NCBI RefSeq assembly: GCF_900156025.1
Contig: NZ_FTMO01000007.1
Location: forward strand, 1 to 64,000
DNA length: 64,000 nucleotides
DNA from: Allobosea sp. TND4EK4
Lineage (GTDB): Bacteria; Pseudomonadota; Alphaproteobacteria; Rhizobiales; Beijerinckiaceae
Direction: 5' to 3'
Shown here piece by piece: positions 22,901 to 33,599 of this stretch. Numbering within the stretch: the first letter of the stretch is position 1; every line of letters starts with the position of its first letter. Under the pieces are notes generated by a model. It was not told where the DNA came from. It saw nothing but the letters and a program-made list of their open reading frames with translations, and did no database searches. The translations under genes were made by a program, and so were the position numbers.

Positions 22901-24561
22901 GCCGTGGCGAAACCCTGCGCGCCTGGCCGATGTCCGGCACCACCGGCTACGACGTCCTGAACGTCATCGACGGCGTGCTCGTCGACCGGTCGTCGAAGCG
23001 GCGCATCGAAGCGGATTATCGCAGGGTGACGGGCGAGCAGGCCTCCTACCAGGCCATGCTCCACCGGGCCAAGGGCGAGGTGCTGGATGGCAGCTTCGCC
23101 AGCGAGCTTGAGGTCGTCGTCTCCGATCTCGCCCGCATCGCCGCAGCCGACAGGCGCAGCCGCGATTACACCGCGCATGCGATGCGCCGCGCGCTGACCG
23201 AGATCATCACGCATTTCCCGGTCTACCGGACCTATATCGTCGAGCAACCGGCGCCCGAGGACCGGGCGCTGGTCGAGGAGACCGTGGCGACTGCGATCGC
23301 CTCCAGCCGCCTCCCCGACCATACCGTCCACGCCTTCATCGCGCGCGCACTGCTCGGCGAGATCTCCGGCGACGGCGAGGCGGCGGAGCCGCTGACGCGT
23401 TTCCGCCGCCGGTTCCAGCAGCTGACCGGGCCGGTCACAGCCAAGAGCGTCGAGGATACGCTGTTCTACCGTTATGGCGCGATGCTGGCGCTGAACGAGG
23501 TCGGCGGCGAGCCGGACGGTTTCGGCTTCTCGCTGGAGGAGTTCCATGCGGCGAATGCCGAGCGCGCCAGGTCCTGGCCGCATGGGATGATCGCAACCGC
23601 GACCCACGACACCAAGCGCGGCGAGGACGGCCGGGCCCGGCTGCTGGTCCTGAGCGAAATGCCGGATCGCTGGCAGGAGGCGGCCGAAGGCTGGCAGACG
23701 ATCAGCCCGGACATTGCGGCTTCGGACGCGATGCCCGATGCCAATGATCGGCACATCATCCTGCAGCAGCTGCTCGCCTCCTGGCCCCTGGCCCTGCTGG
23801 AGCAGGACGACCAGCGGGAGCTCGATGCCTTCCGCGAGCGGATGCAGCAATGGGCCGAGAAGGCGCTGCGCGAGGCCAAGCGCCGGACGAGCTGGGTCAA
23901 TCCGAAGGCAGACTACGAGGCGGCCACCAAGACGCTGATCGCCAACGCCCTGAAGCCGGGGAGCCCATTCCTGCAGCGCTTCCGGCCGCTGGCGGGCGAG
24001 CTCGCCCGCCGCGGCATGCTGAAGAGCGTGGCCCGGACCGTGCTGAAGCTGACTCTGCCGGGCGTTCCGGATTTCTATCAGGGCACGGAATTCTGGGACT
24101 TCTCCCTGGTCGATCCGGATAATCGCCGGCCGGTGGATTACGGGCGGGCGGAACGGGCTCTCGACCAGGGAGCCTCCCTCGACGAGCTGCTGGCGTCATG
24201 GCCGGATGGGCGGATCAAGCAGCGCATCGTCCACATCCTGCTGGAAGAGCGCGCGGCATCCCCACGGCTCTACGCCGACGGCGACTACCGGACGGTCGCC
24301 GTCGAGGGCGAGGGCAGCGCGGCGCTGCTCGCCTTCGAGCGGGTCTGGCGAGAGGAGGCGGTGCTCGTCATCGTCCGCCGATCGACGCAGGGCGGGGAGT
24401 CCGCGGAGGCGACCGCTGTTCGGGCACGGGATGGCCGATGGCAGGATCTGCTCACGGGCAGGGCCGTCATGGTCGAAGGCGGCCGCGCGGCCGTCGCCGG
24501 TCTCCTGGGCATCCTGCCGGTGGCCGTGCTGCGGCAGAGCCCGGGCGGAGCAGGCGCCTAG
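19981..24561 (+). CDS. Fused TreZ-TreY: malto-oligosyltrehalose trehalohydrolase + synthase
   Basis: A single 1526-residue polypeptide carrying both enzymes that turn alpha-glucan ends into trehalose. Residues 1 to about 600 are TreZ: GH13 motifs LLDVVYNHFGPSGNY, GLRFDAVHAI, HLVLENAANEARWLE and QNHDQVGNRAFGERL. From about residue 616 a second GH13 protein starts at VPRGTYRLQFHQGF, the typical TreY N-terminus. It continues with IDIVPNHMGIGG, LRIDHIDGLADPEAYL, YILAEKILGRGE and ATHDTKRGEDGRARL. There is no stop codon between the halves and no in-frame ATG at the junction. TreY isomerises the terminal linkage and TreZ releases trehalose. The gene converges with the glgE-treS-glgB operon. All catalytic carboxylates seem present in both halves. 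Confidence 0.93.
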   Translation: MQRFHEMPFGALLQPNGVDFRLWAPSLASARLWTPEGEFEMEADGEWHRLFLEGAKAGQPYRFRVSDDLLVPDPASRFQADDIDGPSQVLDPRSYAWSDGDWKGRPWEEAVIYEAHVGTATPEGTFTALAEKLDQLAGLGITAVELMPVADFPGSRSWGYDGVLHYAPDHAYGSPDELKALIDRAHSLGIMMLLDVVYNHFGPSGNYLPTYAGSFFTERHQTPWGAGINFDGRASSTVRDFYVHNALYWLEEYHFDGLRFDAVHAIADDSRQHFIAEIAARIREKLPARQVHLVLENAANEARWLERKDRMPVMHTAQWADDIHHVWHRLVTGESDGYYSDYDDPVARLGRCLAEGFVYQGEFSEHEGAPRGEPSDHLPPSAFVAFLQNHDQVGNRAFGERLNHIAEPEKLALARAGLLLAPQIPLIFMGEEWAASAPFQYFVDFTDEELAKAVRDGRRREFGGFGAFKDEAAQERIPDPTLQATVDRSTLDWSEAEKPPHREVLAQIRDLLRIRHASIVPLTASGFEGARWSEPAPGVLDVQWRFAAGTLRFVANFGDGTVELPAEDGQRLWASEGVLVAETIALGPWTGAVLAHEGHSGQRHEDGATALAAPVPRGTYRLQFHQGFTFEDATAIVPYLARLGISHVYASPIQTARPGSTHGYDIVDHRTINPELGGEAGFIRLSDTLKAHGLGLLIDIVPNHMGIGGADNAWWLSVIEWGRLSPHAAAFDIDWERLGANGKLVLPFLGKRYGEALEDGELTLTFEPEEGGFSIWHFEQRFPISPLTYPIVLDRILMLAESTEPAFREVLAISARLRILSEAPAGAQQAGLVQDCEALKQRLTQAFESSAAIRKATERAVALINGAAGLSDSFDTLHRILEMQSYRLAYWRVAASDINYRRFFDINTLAGIRVEEPEVFERTHALILELVREGRIQGLRIDHIDGLADPEAYLRALQAQAGPGFYILAEKILGRGETLRAWPMSGTTGYDVLNVIDGVLVDRSSKRRIEADYRRVTGEQASYQAMLHRAKGEVLDGSFASELEVVVSDLARIAAADRRSRDYTAHAMRRALTEIITHFPVYRTYIVEQPAPEDRALVEETVATAIASSRLPDHTVHAFIARALLGEISGDGEAAEPLTRFRRRFQQLTGPVTAKSVEDTLFYRYGAMLALNEVGGEPDGFGFSLEEFHAANAERARSWPHGMIATATHDTKRGEDGRARLLVLSEMPDRWQEAAEGWQTISPDIAASDAMPDANDRHIILQQLLASWPLALLEQDDQRELDAFRERMQQWAEKALREAKRRTSWVNPKADYEAATKTLIANALKPGSPFLQRFRPLAGELARRGMLKSVARTVLKLTLPGVPDFYQGTEFWDFSLVDPDNRRPVDYGRAERALDQGASLDELLASWPDGRIKQRIVHILLEERAASPRLYADGDYRTVAVEGEGSAALLAFERVWREEAVLVIVRRSTQGGESAEATAVRARDGRWQDLLTGRAVMVEGGRAAVAGLLGILPVAVLRQSPGGAGA

Positions 24562-24702
24562 ATCCGATTGTCCTGTCAGGGGCGGGCTTCCATCATCCGG
24601 GCGAGCCTCGAATCCGCGCTGATCCGGCTCTATCGTCGATTGTTGCGCGTGGCGGGACATCCCGACAAGCCCGGGAGCGGTCGCCGCGCGCCGGTCCATT
24701 GA

Positions 24703-26901
24703 TTAGCCGGCTTCTTCAGCCGTGAACATCAGCGCGGACAACGGCGGGACGATGATCTCGACGAAGGCCGGCTCGCCTGCGAACGCTTCGCCCTGCGCAT
24801 GCACGGCGCCGCCATTGCCGAGACCTGTGCCGCCATAGTCCGCCGCATCACTGTTGAGGAGCTCGCGCCATTGTCCGTGATGCGGCACACCGATGCGGTA
24901 ATTCCAGCGTGGCACCGGCGTCATGTTCACGACGACCAGCACCGGCTTTTCGCCTGGCAGGTGACGCAGGAAGGCGTAGACGCTGTTCTGCCAGTCGTCC
25001 TGGACGAGCCAGCGGAAGCCCTGCGGCAGCGAGTCCGTCGCATGCAGCGCCGGCACCTCGCGATAAAGGCGGTTCAGGTCCCTGACCAGCGACTGAACGC
25101 CGCGGTGACGGTCGTCTTCCAGCAGATCCCAATCGATCTCGCCGTCATGGTTCCATTCCCGCCGCTGCGCAATCTCCCCGCCCATGAAGAGCAGCTTCTT
25201 GCCCGGATGGGTCCACATAAAGGCGAGATAGGCGCGCAAACCTGCGAATTTCTGCCAGTCGTCGCCCGGCATCTTCGTCAGCAGCGAGCCTTTCCCGTGC
25301 ACGACCTCGTCATGGGACAGGGGCAGCACGAAATGCTCGGAGAAAGCGTAGACGAGCCCGAAGGTGATCTCCTGGTGATGGTGGCGGCGGTGGATCGGAT
25401 CGCGCTCCAGATAATGCAGCGTGTCGTGCATCCAGCCCATGTTCCACTTGTAGGAGAAGCCGAGCCCGCCGTCGTCGACGCTCCGGGTCACGCCCGGCCA
25501 GGCCGTCGATTCCTCGGCGATGACGATCGCGCCCGGCGCCCGCTCGGCGACGATTATATTGAGCCGGCGCAGAAACTCGACGGCCTCAAGGTTCTCGCGT
25601 CCGCCATGGATGTTGGGAACCCACTCGCCCGGCTGGCGGCTGTAGTCGCGATAGAGCATCGAGGCGACCGCGTCGACGCGCAGGCCGTCGACATGGAAAT
25701 GCTCCAGCCAGTACAACGCGCTCGCGATCAGGAAATTGGCGACCTCGCGACGGCCGAAATTATAGATCAGCGTGTTCCAGTCCTTGTGGAAGCCCTCGCG
25801 CGGATCCTCATGCTCGTAAAGGGCCGTGCCGTCGAAGCGGGCGAGGCCGTGGGCGTCCGACGGAAAATGCGCCGGGACCCAGTCGACGATCACGCCGATG
25901 CCCTCGGCATGGCAGGCATCGACGAAAAGGGCAAAATCCTCCGGCTCGCCGAAGCGCCGGGTCGGCGCGAACAGGCCGAGCGGCTGGTAGCCCCACGACC
26001 CGGTAAAGGGATGTTCGGCCACCGGCAGAAGCTCGATATGGGTGAAGCCCATCCCCTTGGCATAAGGGACCAGGCGTCGTGCCAGCCCGCGCCAGTCCGG
26101 TATCTCGCCATCAGGCTCGCGCACCCATGAGCCGGGATGCAGCTCGTAGATCGAGATCGGCGCGCCCTGGCTTTGGCGGCCTGCGCGCTCGGCCATCCAG
26201 CCTGCATCCATCCAGTCATGCGAGGCCCGGCGCGGCACGATCGAAGCCGTGCCTGGCGGCAGCTCCGCAGCGCGGGCCACCGGATCGGCCTTCTGGGGCA
26301 GGAGCTGACCATGAGCATCGACCAGCTCGTATTTGTAGAGCTCACCACTCGCGAGACGGGGAACGAACAGCTCCCAGATGCCGGTCTCGCCCCGGCGGCG
26401 CATCATGTGCCGGCGGCCGTCCCACGCATTGAAGATTCCGACGACCGAGACGCGCTGCGCGTTCGGCGCCCAGACGGCGAACCGAACACCGGGGATACCG
26501 TCGATGGTCACCGGATTGGCGCCGAGCGCATCGGCGAGCTGGTAGTGATGGCCCTCGCCGAGCAGATGGAGGTCGAAATCGCCCAGCAGCGGGCCGAAGG
26601 CATAGGCATCCTCGATGACCTGCTCGCCGCCCGGCCAGGCGATGACCAGCCGGTAGGAGCCGGGCCCCAGATCGCCCGCGAAGACGCCCTCGGGCTCCAT
26701 CGCGCGCAAGCCGACATCCTCGCGATCCGCCTGGCGGATGGCGACAGACAGGGCGCCCGGCACGAAGACCCTCAGATAACGCCCGCGCGGACCCTGATGG
26801 GGACCCAGCACGGCGAAGGGGTCGCCGAGTCGCCCTGCGGCGAGTGCAGCGCCCGTGGCCATGTCCAAGGGGGGAACACGGTCGATCGTGGCTTCCATCA
26901 T
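24703..26901 (-). CDS. glgB: 1,4-alpha-glucan branching enzyme
   Basis: GH13 enzyme introducing alpha-1,6 branches into glucan, 732 residues. An N-terminal carbohydrate-binding module ([10 protein letters not shown], then [20 protein letters not shown]) precedes the barrel. Catalytic motifs are [17 protein letters not shown] (nucleophile Asp), [12 protein letters not shown] (acid Glu) and [14 protein letters not shown]. The ATG at 26901 overlaps the treS stop as ATGA; a second ATG follows at once. It is the last gene of the glgE operon, where it branches the linear maltosyl chains made by GlgE. Confidence 0.95.
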   Translation of the reverse strand: MMEATIDRVPPLDMATGAALAAGRLGDPFAVLGPHQGPRGRYLRVFVPGALSVAIRQADREDVGLRAMEPEGVFAGDLGPGSYRLVIAWPGGEQVIEDAYAFGPLLGDFDLHLLGEGHHYQLADALGANPVTIDGIPGVRFAVWAPNAQRVSVVGIFNAWDGRRHMMRRRGETGIWELFVPRLASGELYKYELVDAHGQLLPQKADPVARAAELPPGTASIVPRRASHDWMDAGWMAERAGRQSQGAPISIYELHPGSWVREPDGEIPDWRGLARRLVPYAKGMGFTHIELLPVAEHPFTGSWGYQPLGLFAPTRRFGEPEDFALFVDACHAEGIGVIVDWVPAHFPSDAHGLARFDGTALYEHEDPREGFHKDWNTLIYNFGRREVANFLIASALYWLEHFHVDGLRVDAVASMLYRDYSRQPGEWVPNIHGGRENLEAVEFLRRLNIIVAERAPGAIVIAEESTAWPGVTRSVDDGGLGFSYKWNMGWMHDTLHYLERDPIHRRHHHQEITFGLVYAFSEHFVLPLSHDEVVHGKGSLLTKMPGDDWQKFAGLRAYLAFMWTHPGKKLLFMGGEIAQRREWNHDGEIDWDLLEDDRHRGVQSLVRDLNRLYREVPALHATDSLPQGFRWLVQDDWQNSVYAFLRHLPGEKPVLVVVNMTPVPRWNYRIGVPHHGQWRELLNSDAADYGGTGLGNGGAVHAQGEAFAGEPAFVEIIVPPLSALMFTAEEAG

Positions 26902-29900
26902 GCGGTGTCCTTGCCGGGCAGCAGTCGATCCAGCAGCTGTGTCAATCCGAGCAGCGGCACGGCGAGCCAGTCGGGCCTGTTGCTCACCTCGTAGCCGATC
27001 TCATAGGCCGCCTTCTCGATCATGAAGAGATCAAGCAAGGCCGCCTCGTCTTCGCTGTGTGCGGCACCGACGGCCTCGCGATAGGCCTCGACCAGCGCTG
27101 CCGGCATCATCTCCCGGAAGCGGGCGGCCAAAGCGTCGTAACGCTCCTCGCGCCCGGCTGCCGCTCCGAGCCGCCGGCCGGAGGCGATGGCATAATCCAG
27201 CGAGCGCAGGATGCCGGCGACGTCGCGCCAGCCGCTGTCCTTGCCGCGGCGTTCGGCCAGAGGCTGGGCCGGCTCGCCCTCGAAATCGATGATCATGACG
27301 TCGCCGCTGGCGACGAGCACCTGGCCGAGATGGAAATCACCGTGGACGCGGTGAAGCAGGGCACCCTCGCCACCGCCGCACAGATCCGCGACAAGCGCGA
27401 GCAACGCCTCGCGACGGGTGAGCACGGCGTCGGCGAGCACCTGGTCGTCGGGGGCCAAGGTCTCGCGATGACGCTCCAGCCCCTCGCAGGCATTCTCGAT
27501 CCGGGCGGTGATGCGTTGCAGCCAGCGCTCCACCTGGTCGCTTCCGGCGCGAACGGGCGTGAAGGCCTCGTCCGCGCTGTCCTGCGCCAGGACGACATGC
27601 ATCTCGCCGAGCCGGCGTCCGAGCGTGCGCGAAAAGGTATCATAGGTCGCGAGCAGATCATGGAGCTCGTGATCTTCGCGGGCCATCTCGTCCCGCGACC
27701 GGCCGATATAGGACATCGTCCATTCCCAGGCATCGCCCTCGCCCGGAATGAAGGCCTGGACGACGGCCATCACCTCCTCGTCGCCCTCCGCAGGCGCATG
27801 GACGATCTCGCCGAGCAGAGCCGGTGCATTGGCGAAGCCACGCTCGGTCAGGACGCGCGTCATCTCGGCCTCGGGATGCTGCCCCGGCGCGAGCCGCCGG
27901 AACAGCTTCAGCATCACCTTGTGGTCGACGATGACGGAGGAATTCGACTGCTCGGCGGAGAGCCAGCGGACGGTATCCTCCGGAGCGACCGTGATCGCAT
28001 CGAAGGCAGGCGTGGGCCGGAAGGACACCTCGCCCGTCGAGCTCTTGAGCGAGCTGCCCTGCTTCAGCAACCCGAGCAGATCGTGGATGAAGCCGGGCAG
28101 GGTGAAAGCGTCGGTCAGATACCCCATGCGCCGCCCCCGCCGGACGCGGGCCAATGCGAGCTGCTGCGGCAGCGCAGCCGAGACCTGGTCGTCCCAGTCG
28201 ATGCCGAGCGGCAGCAGGTACCGGTCCGTTCCCTTGGGGTGATCGGCTTCGACGGCGACGAGCGCGGTCTCCTTGCCGGTGCCAAAACGGGCGGTGAAGG
28301 CGACGCGGGCGCTGGTGAGCTGCTGGTCCTTTGTCGCGAACCAGCGGCGCTTGACGAGGTAGGGCGGGAGGATGCTGGTCTCGAACTCGCGCCGGTATTG
28401 CGGCGTGATCATCTCGTCGGGACCGCCTCTCAGGACGAAGGTGACGAAGTCCGGCATCGGCTCGGGTGCCTGCGTATGCCAGGAGGGAACCTGTGCGTCC
28501 TTCGCCAGCACGAACCAGTAGAAGCCGTAGGGCGGCAATGTGAGCAGGTAGGTGAGCTGGCCGATGGCGGGGAAGATCGCGTTGCCGAGCATCTCGACGG
28601 GATGCTGCCCGGCGAATTCCGACAGGTCGAGCTCGAAGGCCTGCGCCGAGCGGGACAGGTTCGCGACGCAGAGGATCGTCTCGCCGTCATGCTCGCGCAG
28701 ATAGGCGAAGGCCTTGCGGTTCTTCGGGTAGAGGAAGCGCAAGGTGCCGCGGCCGAAAGCCTTGTGCTCCTTGCGGACGGCGAGGATGCGCCGCGTCCAG
28801 TTCAGCAGCGAATGCGAATCGCGCGTCTGCGCCTCGACATTGACCGCGTCGAAGCCATAGAGCGCGTCCATGATCGGGGGCAGGACGAGACTGGCGGGGT
28901 CGGCCTTCGAGAAGCCGCCATTGCGGTCCGGCGACCATTGCATCGGCGTGCGCACGCCGTCGCGGTCGCCCAGGAAGATGTTGTCGCCCATCCCGAGCTC
29001 GTCGCCGTAATAGATCACCGGCGTTCCCGGCATCGACAGCAGCAGGCTGTTCATCAGCTCGATCCGGCGGCGGTCGCGCTCCAGCAGCGGCGCGAGGCGG
29101 CGACGGATGCCGAGATTGATGCGGGCGCGCTTGTCGGTGGCGTAGAAGTTCCAGAGATAGTCCCGCTCCTTGTCGGTCACCATCTCCAGCGTCAGCTCGT
29201 CGTGGTTGCGCAGGAAGATCGCCCATTGGCAGTTCTCCGGGATGTCCGGGGTCTGCCGCATGATGTCGGTGATCGGGAACCGGTCCTCCTGCGCGATCGC
29301 CATGTACATGCGCGGCATCAGCGGGAAGTGGAACGCCATGTGGCATTCGTCGCCCTCGCCGAAATAGGCCTGCGTGTCCTCCGGCCACATATTGGCCTCG
29401 GCGAGCAGCATGCGGTCGGGATAGGCGGCGTCGAGCTCCGCCCTGATCTTCTTCAGGATGTCGTGGGTCTCGGCCAGGTTTTCGTTCGAGGTGCCGTCAC
29501 GCTCGATCAGATAGGGCACCGCGTCAAGGCGCAGGCCGTCCACGCCCATGTCGAGCCAGAACCGCATGACTCCGAGCACCGCCTTGAGGACGGCGGGATT
29601 GTCGAAATTCAGGTCGGGCTGGTGGGAATAGAAGCGATGCCAGAAATAGGCTCCGGCGGCCGCATCCCAGGTCCAGTTCGAGCGCTCGGTGTCGAGGAAG
29701 ATGATGCGTGTGCCGGAGTAGAGCTGGTCGTTGTCCGACCAGACGTAGAAATTGCGGTGCGCGGAGCCTGGCTTGGCGAGCCGTGCCCGCTGGAACCAGG
29801 GATGCTGGTCGGAGGTGTGGTTGATCACCAGCTCGGTGATCACACGCAGCCCGCGCTCGTGAGCGGCCTTGATGAAGCGCTTCACGTCCGCGATCGAGCC

Positions 29901-30191
29901 ATAGTCCGGGTGGACGGCCTTGTAAGCCGAGATGTCGTAGCCGTCGTCCAGGCGGGGAGACGGGTAGAACGGCAGCAGCCACAGCACATTGACGCCGAGG
30001 CTGACGATATAGTCGAGCTTCGACATGACTCCCGGAAAGTCGCCGATGCCGTCGCCGTTGGCATCGAAAAACGACTTCACATGCAGCTGATAGATGATCG
30101 CGTCCTTGTACCATTGGGGGTCGCGGCCATCGGGGTGCGGGCCCGTGGTCACGCCTTCGGTGGTCTCGGCAAGCTGCATCGGCGCGTTCAC
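26898..30191 (-). CDS. treS: Trehalose synthase / maltokinase fusion
   Basis: Two-domain enzyme of about 1097 residues. The N-terminal half (to about 560) is GH13 TreS, interconverting trehalose and maltose: [26 protein letters not shown] and [12 protein letters not shown]. The C-terminal part, from [15 protein letters not shown], is maltokinase, making maltose 1-phosphate with ATP; its kinase motifs are [13 protein letters not shown] and IIDFEGEP. This fusion is well known in bacteria. The start is GTG 30191, eight bases after GAGGGA; TTG at 30197 would overlap the glgE stop by four. It feeds maltose 1-phosphate to GlgE encoded just upstream. Confidence 0.95.
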   Translation of the reverse strand: MNAPMQLAETTEGVTTGPHPDGRDPQWYKDAIIYQLHVKSFFDANGDGIGDFPGVMSKLDYIVSLGVNVLWLLPFYPSPRLDDGYDISAYKAVHPDYGSIADVKRFIKAAHERGLRVITELVINHTSDQHPWFQRARLAKPGSAHRNFYVWSDNDQLYSGTRIIFLDTERSNWTWDAAAGAYFWHRFYSHQPDLNFDNPAVLKAVLGVMRFWLDMGVDGLRLDAVPYLIERDGTSNENLAETHDILKKIRAELDAAYPDRMLLAEANMWPEDTQAYFGEGDECHMAFHFPLMPRMYMAIAQEDRFPITDIMRQTPDIPENCQWAIFLRNHDELTLEMVTDKERDYLWNFYATDKRARINLGIRRRLAPLLERDRRRIELMNSLLLSMPGTPVIYYGDELGMGDNIFLGDRDGVRTPMQWSPDRNGGFSKADPASLVLPPIMDALYGFDAVNVEAQTRDSHSLLNWTRRILAVRKEHKAFGRGTLRFLYPKNRKAFAYLREHDGETILCVANLSRSAQAFELDLSEFAGQHPVEMLGNAIFPAIGQLTYLLTLPPYGFYWFVLAKDAQVPSWHTQAPEPMPDFVTFVLRGGPDEMITPQYRREFETSILPPYLVKRRWFATKDQQLTSARVAFTARFGTGKETALVAVEADHPKGTDRYLLPLGIDWDDQVSAALPQQLALARVRRGRRMGYLTDAFTLPGFIHDLLGLLKQGSSLKSSTGEVSFRPTPAFDAITVAPEDTVRWLSAEQSNSSVIVDHKVMLKLFRRLAPGQHPEAEMTRVLTERGFANAPALLGEIVHAPAEGDEEVMAVVQAFIPGEGDAWEWTMSYIGRSRDEMAREDHELHDLLATYDTFSRTLGRRLGEMHVVLAQDSADEAFTPVRAGSDQVERWLQRITARIENACEGLERHRETLAPDDQVLADAVLTRREALLALVADLCGGGEGALLHRVHGDFHLGQVLVASGDVMIIDFEGEPAQPLAERRGKDSGWRDVAGILRSLDYAIASGRRLGAAAGREERYDALAARFREMMPAALVEAYREAVGAAHSEDEAALLDLFMIEKAAYEIGYEVSNRPDWLAVPLLGLTQLLDRLLPGKDTA

Positions 30192-30193
30192 AA

Positions 30194-33100
30194 TCAAAAT
30201 CCCTCAGGCGGAACGATGCGCCAGATCGCAAAGGGCAGGATCTGGGGGTCGAGGCGGATGGCCTGCATCTTGCCGTGCCAGTCGAAGCGATGACCGAGCA
30301 TCAGGTCCTCCACCGCGACCGATGCATGGTCAGGCAGGCCGAACTCCCAGAGCGGCACCTCGATCTGGGCTTCGTGCGCGGCATGCGGATCGAGGTTGAT
30401 CGCGACGAGGATCATCTCGCCACGCTGTCCTGCCCGCTTGCCAAAATAGAGGATGTTGTCGTCCCAGGCGTTGTAGAAGCTCAGGCCGAGATGGCTTTGC
30501 AGCGCCGGGTGGTTGCGCCTGATGCGGTTCAGGCTCGTGATCTCGGCGACGATATTGCCGGGGGCCTGCCAGTCGCGCGGCCTGATCTCGTATTTTTCGC
30601 TGTCGAGATACTCTTCCTTGCCGGGGATCGCCGCGCTCTCGCACAGTTCGAAGCCGGAATAGACGCCCCACAGCCCCGACAGCGTCGCCGCCAGCGCTGC
30701 CCGGATCAGGAAGCCGGGACGGCCCGAGTGCTGCAGGAAGACCGGATTGATGTCCGGCGTGTTGACGAAGAAGTGGGGCCGGAAGATCTCGCTGGCCGGC
30801 GCCGCGTTGAGCTCCGTCAGATATTCGGTGATCTCGGCCTTGGTGTTGCGCCAGGTGAAGTAGGTGTAGGACTGCGAGAATCCGACCTTGCCCAGCCGGT
30901 ACATCACCTTGGGCCGGGTGAAGGCCTCGGCCAGGAACAGGGCACCGGGATCGCGCGAGCGGATATCGGCGATCAGCCATTCCCAGAAGGGGAAGGGCTT
31001 GGTGTGCGGATTGTCGACGCGGAAGATCCGGACGCCGTGATCGACCCAGAACTGAACGGCGTCCCGCAGCGCCAGCCACAGATCGGGGATCGCGCCCGGC
31101 CCGTAGAAATCGACATTGACGATGTCCTGGTATTTCTTCGGCGGGTTCTCGGCGTAGCGCATCGAACCGTCGGGCCGCCAACTGAACCAGTCCGGATGCT
31201 GCTTCAGCCAGGGGTGATCGGGCGAACACTGGATCGCGAAATCGAGCGCGATCTCCAGCCCGTGACGCTCGGCCTCGGCAACCAGCATGCGGAAATCGTC
31301 CAGCGTCCCGAGTTCGGGATGGACGGCGTCATGTCCGCCATCGGGAGAGCCGATCGCGTAGGGACTGCCCGGATCGTCGGGGGCCGGCGTCAGCGTGTTG
31401 TTGCGTCCCTTCCGGTTGGTCTTTCCGATGGGATGGATCGGCGGGAAATAGAGGACGTCGAACCCCATCTCGCGGATGGCGGGCAGCCGGCCGGCCACGT
31501 CGCGGAAGGTGCCGTGGCGGTGCGGCGTGTCGGTGATCGAGCGCGGGAACAGCTCGTACCAGCTCGAGAATGCGGCAGCCTCCCGGTCGGCCTCCACATG
31601 ATAAACCGTCTCGGAGCCGGTGGCATGCTGCTTTGGATCCGACGCGGCCATCGCTGCGGCCAGTTCCTGCGAGAGCAGAAGCGCGGCGCTCTCCTCGGGA
31701 TTGCCGCCGAGCCGCGAGAGATGATCCTGAAGGACAGCGCGCGAGCCTCCCGCCGCGGTAGCCAGGAATTTGTCCAGGAGCAGCCTTCCCTCCGCGACCT
31801 CCAGGGTCAGGTCCAGGCCGGCGGCCTGCTTCTTGGCGAAATCCCGCCGGAAGGTGCCGAACTCGCTCCACCAGGCCTCGATCGCGAAGTCATGCCGTCC
31901 GATGTCCAGAAGCGGAAACTCCCCCTCCCAGCGGTCGTTGACGACATGGTGCATCGCGGCCCGGGTCCATTCGCCCGGACCGGCAGGCCGCCATAGCAGC
32001 GCGGCCTCGAGCACATCGTGCCCGTCGCTGAAGATATCGGCAGTGACCGCCACGCTGTCGCCCATCCGGCGCTTCACCGGAAAACGACCGCCATCGATCA
32101 TCGGACGCACATTCTCGATCGCGATGCGCGCTGCCGCAAGCTCCGGCCGGCCTGCAATCGGCACGGCGCCATCGGGCTCGCCCGGCCGCGCCGCGACGAG
32201 CGGCATCACCTGGCCGGAAGCGGGAGGTAGCGCGCCGCTGGACGTGCCATCGCCCGGCGCCGCGTCGACAGCGGCCGCGCGTTCGCGCCAAGCAGGTTCT
32301 GCAAGGTTGATCGGATCGCGATTGATCTGGACGAGATGCCCGGCGCCGGTGCCCGCCTTGCGCAGGACGACGCTCCTGTCCTTCGCGAGCAGGAGGGGGC
32401 GCTGTCTGGGATAGCGTGCCCGTTGGCTCTCGAATGAGGCAGCCTCCGCGTTCGTGGCCCGGATCGCAGGCCGCCGGTCGAGGCCGCCCTGCCGGGCAGC
32501 CCTGTCATCCTCCCGCCGCGCCGAGGCGAAGGGGGTGTCGAGGCCGAATTCGAACCCCATCGGCATCATCCAGCCATCGGCCAGCAGGGCGGCATCCGCG
32601 ACCAGAAGCTCGCGCTCCCGGCTGGCATCGAGGGGCGAGCGCGCCGGCGAGCGTGTCGCGAAGGGGTCGGACGGAAAGCCGATCAGCCGGCAGAGGGGAG
32701 CGAGCGCGTCGTACTCCTCCATGAGCCAGGTCTCGGACCCGCTCCACCACGCCACGGAGGAGGGAAGGAAGTCGAAGATCTCCGCAGCGGCCACCTTGGA
32801 ACCCCGCGGGACTTCCGGGAGCCAGCCGAACGCCTCGAAAGACCGTCCCGCGCCTCGCGCCGGCGCGAGGATGGCCTTCCAGACGTGCAGCGGGATGGCA
32901 TTTCCCTCGTGGCAGCGGACGCCGGAAACGCCTCGCGCCTGCCAATCCAAAAGGCGCCGCCCCCAGAAGGCCGCAAACTGCGGATGTTCGGCAGCGGCTT
33001 CGAGGGTATCGGTCGACGAGATGGTGCGGGGGTCCAGCGCGCGCGCCACGGCCGGTGCAAAAAACTCCCGGACCTGAGCAGCGAGCTCGCCTTTGGCGGA

Positions 33101-33418
33101 AACCCGGGCGACGGCGAGGTCGAGCCATAACTGCAGGCCGGCTTCGGCGCAGAGGCGCGCGAGCCTCTCCAGAGCCTCGCCCGCATCCTCGCCGGCGAAG
33201 GCATCGAGACTGTTCGTGGCGAGCAGATCCTCCGCGGACCCGAAAGGCCAGCCCAAGAGCAGATGAGTGAAACCGAGTTCTGCCGCCTCGGCAACCACCT
33301 CCGGCCAGTCACGCGGGTCGGCAAGCCACGGATGTGCATAATAAATCCGAGGATTCTTGCCATGATGGCGCGGCCGTTCGCGCTGAATTGTCTGCTGATC
33401 AGAGGCCGCTTCAGCCAT
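30194..33418 (-). CDS. glgE: Alpha-1,4-glucan:maltose-1-phosphate maltosyltransferase, long form
   Basis: GlgE extends alpha-1,4-glucan with maltose from maltose 1-phosphate. From this start it has 1074 residues against about 660-700 for the Mycobacterium and Streptomyces enzymes. The canonical enzyme starts near residue 430 ([19 protein letters not shown]) with nucleophile [10 protein letters not shown] near 799 and acid LAEAFTRPK near 828. The first 425 or so residues resemble a degenerate amylase barrel ([31 protein letters not shown]) without visible catalytic carboxylates. ATG 33418 is chosen because a stress-type promoter lies just upstream at 33447-33471; longer in-frame starts would precede it. 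First gene of the operon. Confidence 0.93.
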   Translation of the reverse strand: MAEAASDQQTIQRERPRHHGKNPRIYYAHPWLADPRDWPEVVAEAAELGFTHLLLGWPFGSAEDLLATNSLDAFAGEDAGEALERLARLCAEAGLQLWLDLAVARVSAKGELAAQVREFFAPAVARALDPRTISSTDTLEAAAEHPQFAAFWGRRLLDWQARGVSGVRCHEGNAIPLHVWKAILAPARGAGRSFEAFGWLPEVPRGSKVAAAEIFDFLPSSVAWWSGSETWLMEEYDALAPLCRLIGFPSDPFATRSPARSPLDASRERELLVADAALLADGWMMPMGFEFGLDTPFASARREDDRAARQGGLDRRPAIRATNAEAASFESQRARYPRQRPLLLAKDRSVVLRKAGTGAGHLVQINRDPINLAEPAWRERAAAVDAAPGDGTSSGALPPASGQVMPLVAARPGEPDGAVPIAGRPELAAARIAIENVRPMIDGGRFPVKRRMGDSVAVTADIFSDGHDVLEAALLWRPAGPGEWTRAAMHHVVNDRWEGEFPLLDIGRHDFAIEAWWSEFGTFRRDFAKKQAAGLDLTLEVAEGRLLLDKFLATAAGGSRAVLQDHLSRLGGNPEESAALLLSQELAAAMAASDPKQHATGSETVYHVEADREAAAFSSWYELFPRSITDTPHRHGTFRDVAGRLPAIREMGFDVLYFPPIHPIGKTNRKGRNNTLTPAPDDPGSPYAIGSPDGGHDAVHPELGTLDDFRMLVAEAERHGLEIALDFAIQCSPDHPWLKQHPDWFSWRPDGSMRYAENPPKKYQDIVNVDFYGPGAIPDLWLALRDAVQFWVDHGVRIFRVDNPHTKPFPFWEWLIADIRSRDPGALFLAEAFTRPKVMYRLGKVGFSQSYTYFTWRNTKAEITEYLTELNAAPASEIFRPHFFVNTPDINPVFLQHSGRPGFLIRAALAATLSGLWGVYSGFELCESAAIPGKEEYLDSEKYEIRPRDWQAPGNIVAEITSLNRIRRNHPALQSHLGLSFYNAWDDNILYFGKRAGQRGEMILVAINLDPHAAHEAQIEVPLWEFGLPDHASVAVEDLMLGHRFDWHGKMQAIRLDPQILPFAIWRIVPPEGF

Positions 33419-33446
33419 ATCGCCTATCCCATGAGTTCCCTGGGAC

Positions 33447-33471
33447 AACCGCGACCTTGCAGAGGGGTTCC
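33447..33471 (-). promoter_or_regulatory. EcfG-type promoter candidate for glgE operon
   Basis: On the minus strand GGAAC (33471-33467) and GTT (33449-33447) are 17 bp apart, the same geometry as the nepR promoter in this window. Consensus is GGAAC, 16-17 bp, CGTT; the C is a G here. The start of transcription would fall near 33440, about 20 bases before the glgE ATG. Confidence 0.55.
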
Positions 33472-33599
33472 TTCTTTTCAGCACGTCTCGCGAGCCACGG
33501 CTGCCGAAACCTTCGTGGCGAGGGCGGCCCATTGATCTTTCAGGAGACTCTGGGCAGGAAGCCGGCGCTGACTTTTCCCTGCACAGGCGACCCCGAACC

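Noticed and set aside
24562-24702. Terminator between the converging treZY and glgB genes
   Set aside because: I found no stable hairpin with a T-run in this 141-base gap.
26844-30293. A 1149-codon open frame on plus, opposite treS-maltokinase
   Set aside because: It is antisense to a fully motif-matched enzyme, rich in Arg/His/Gly/Asp as GC-rich shadow frames are, and shows no domain.
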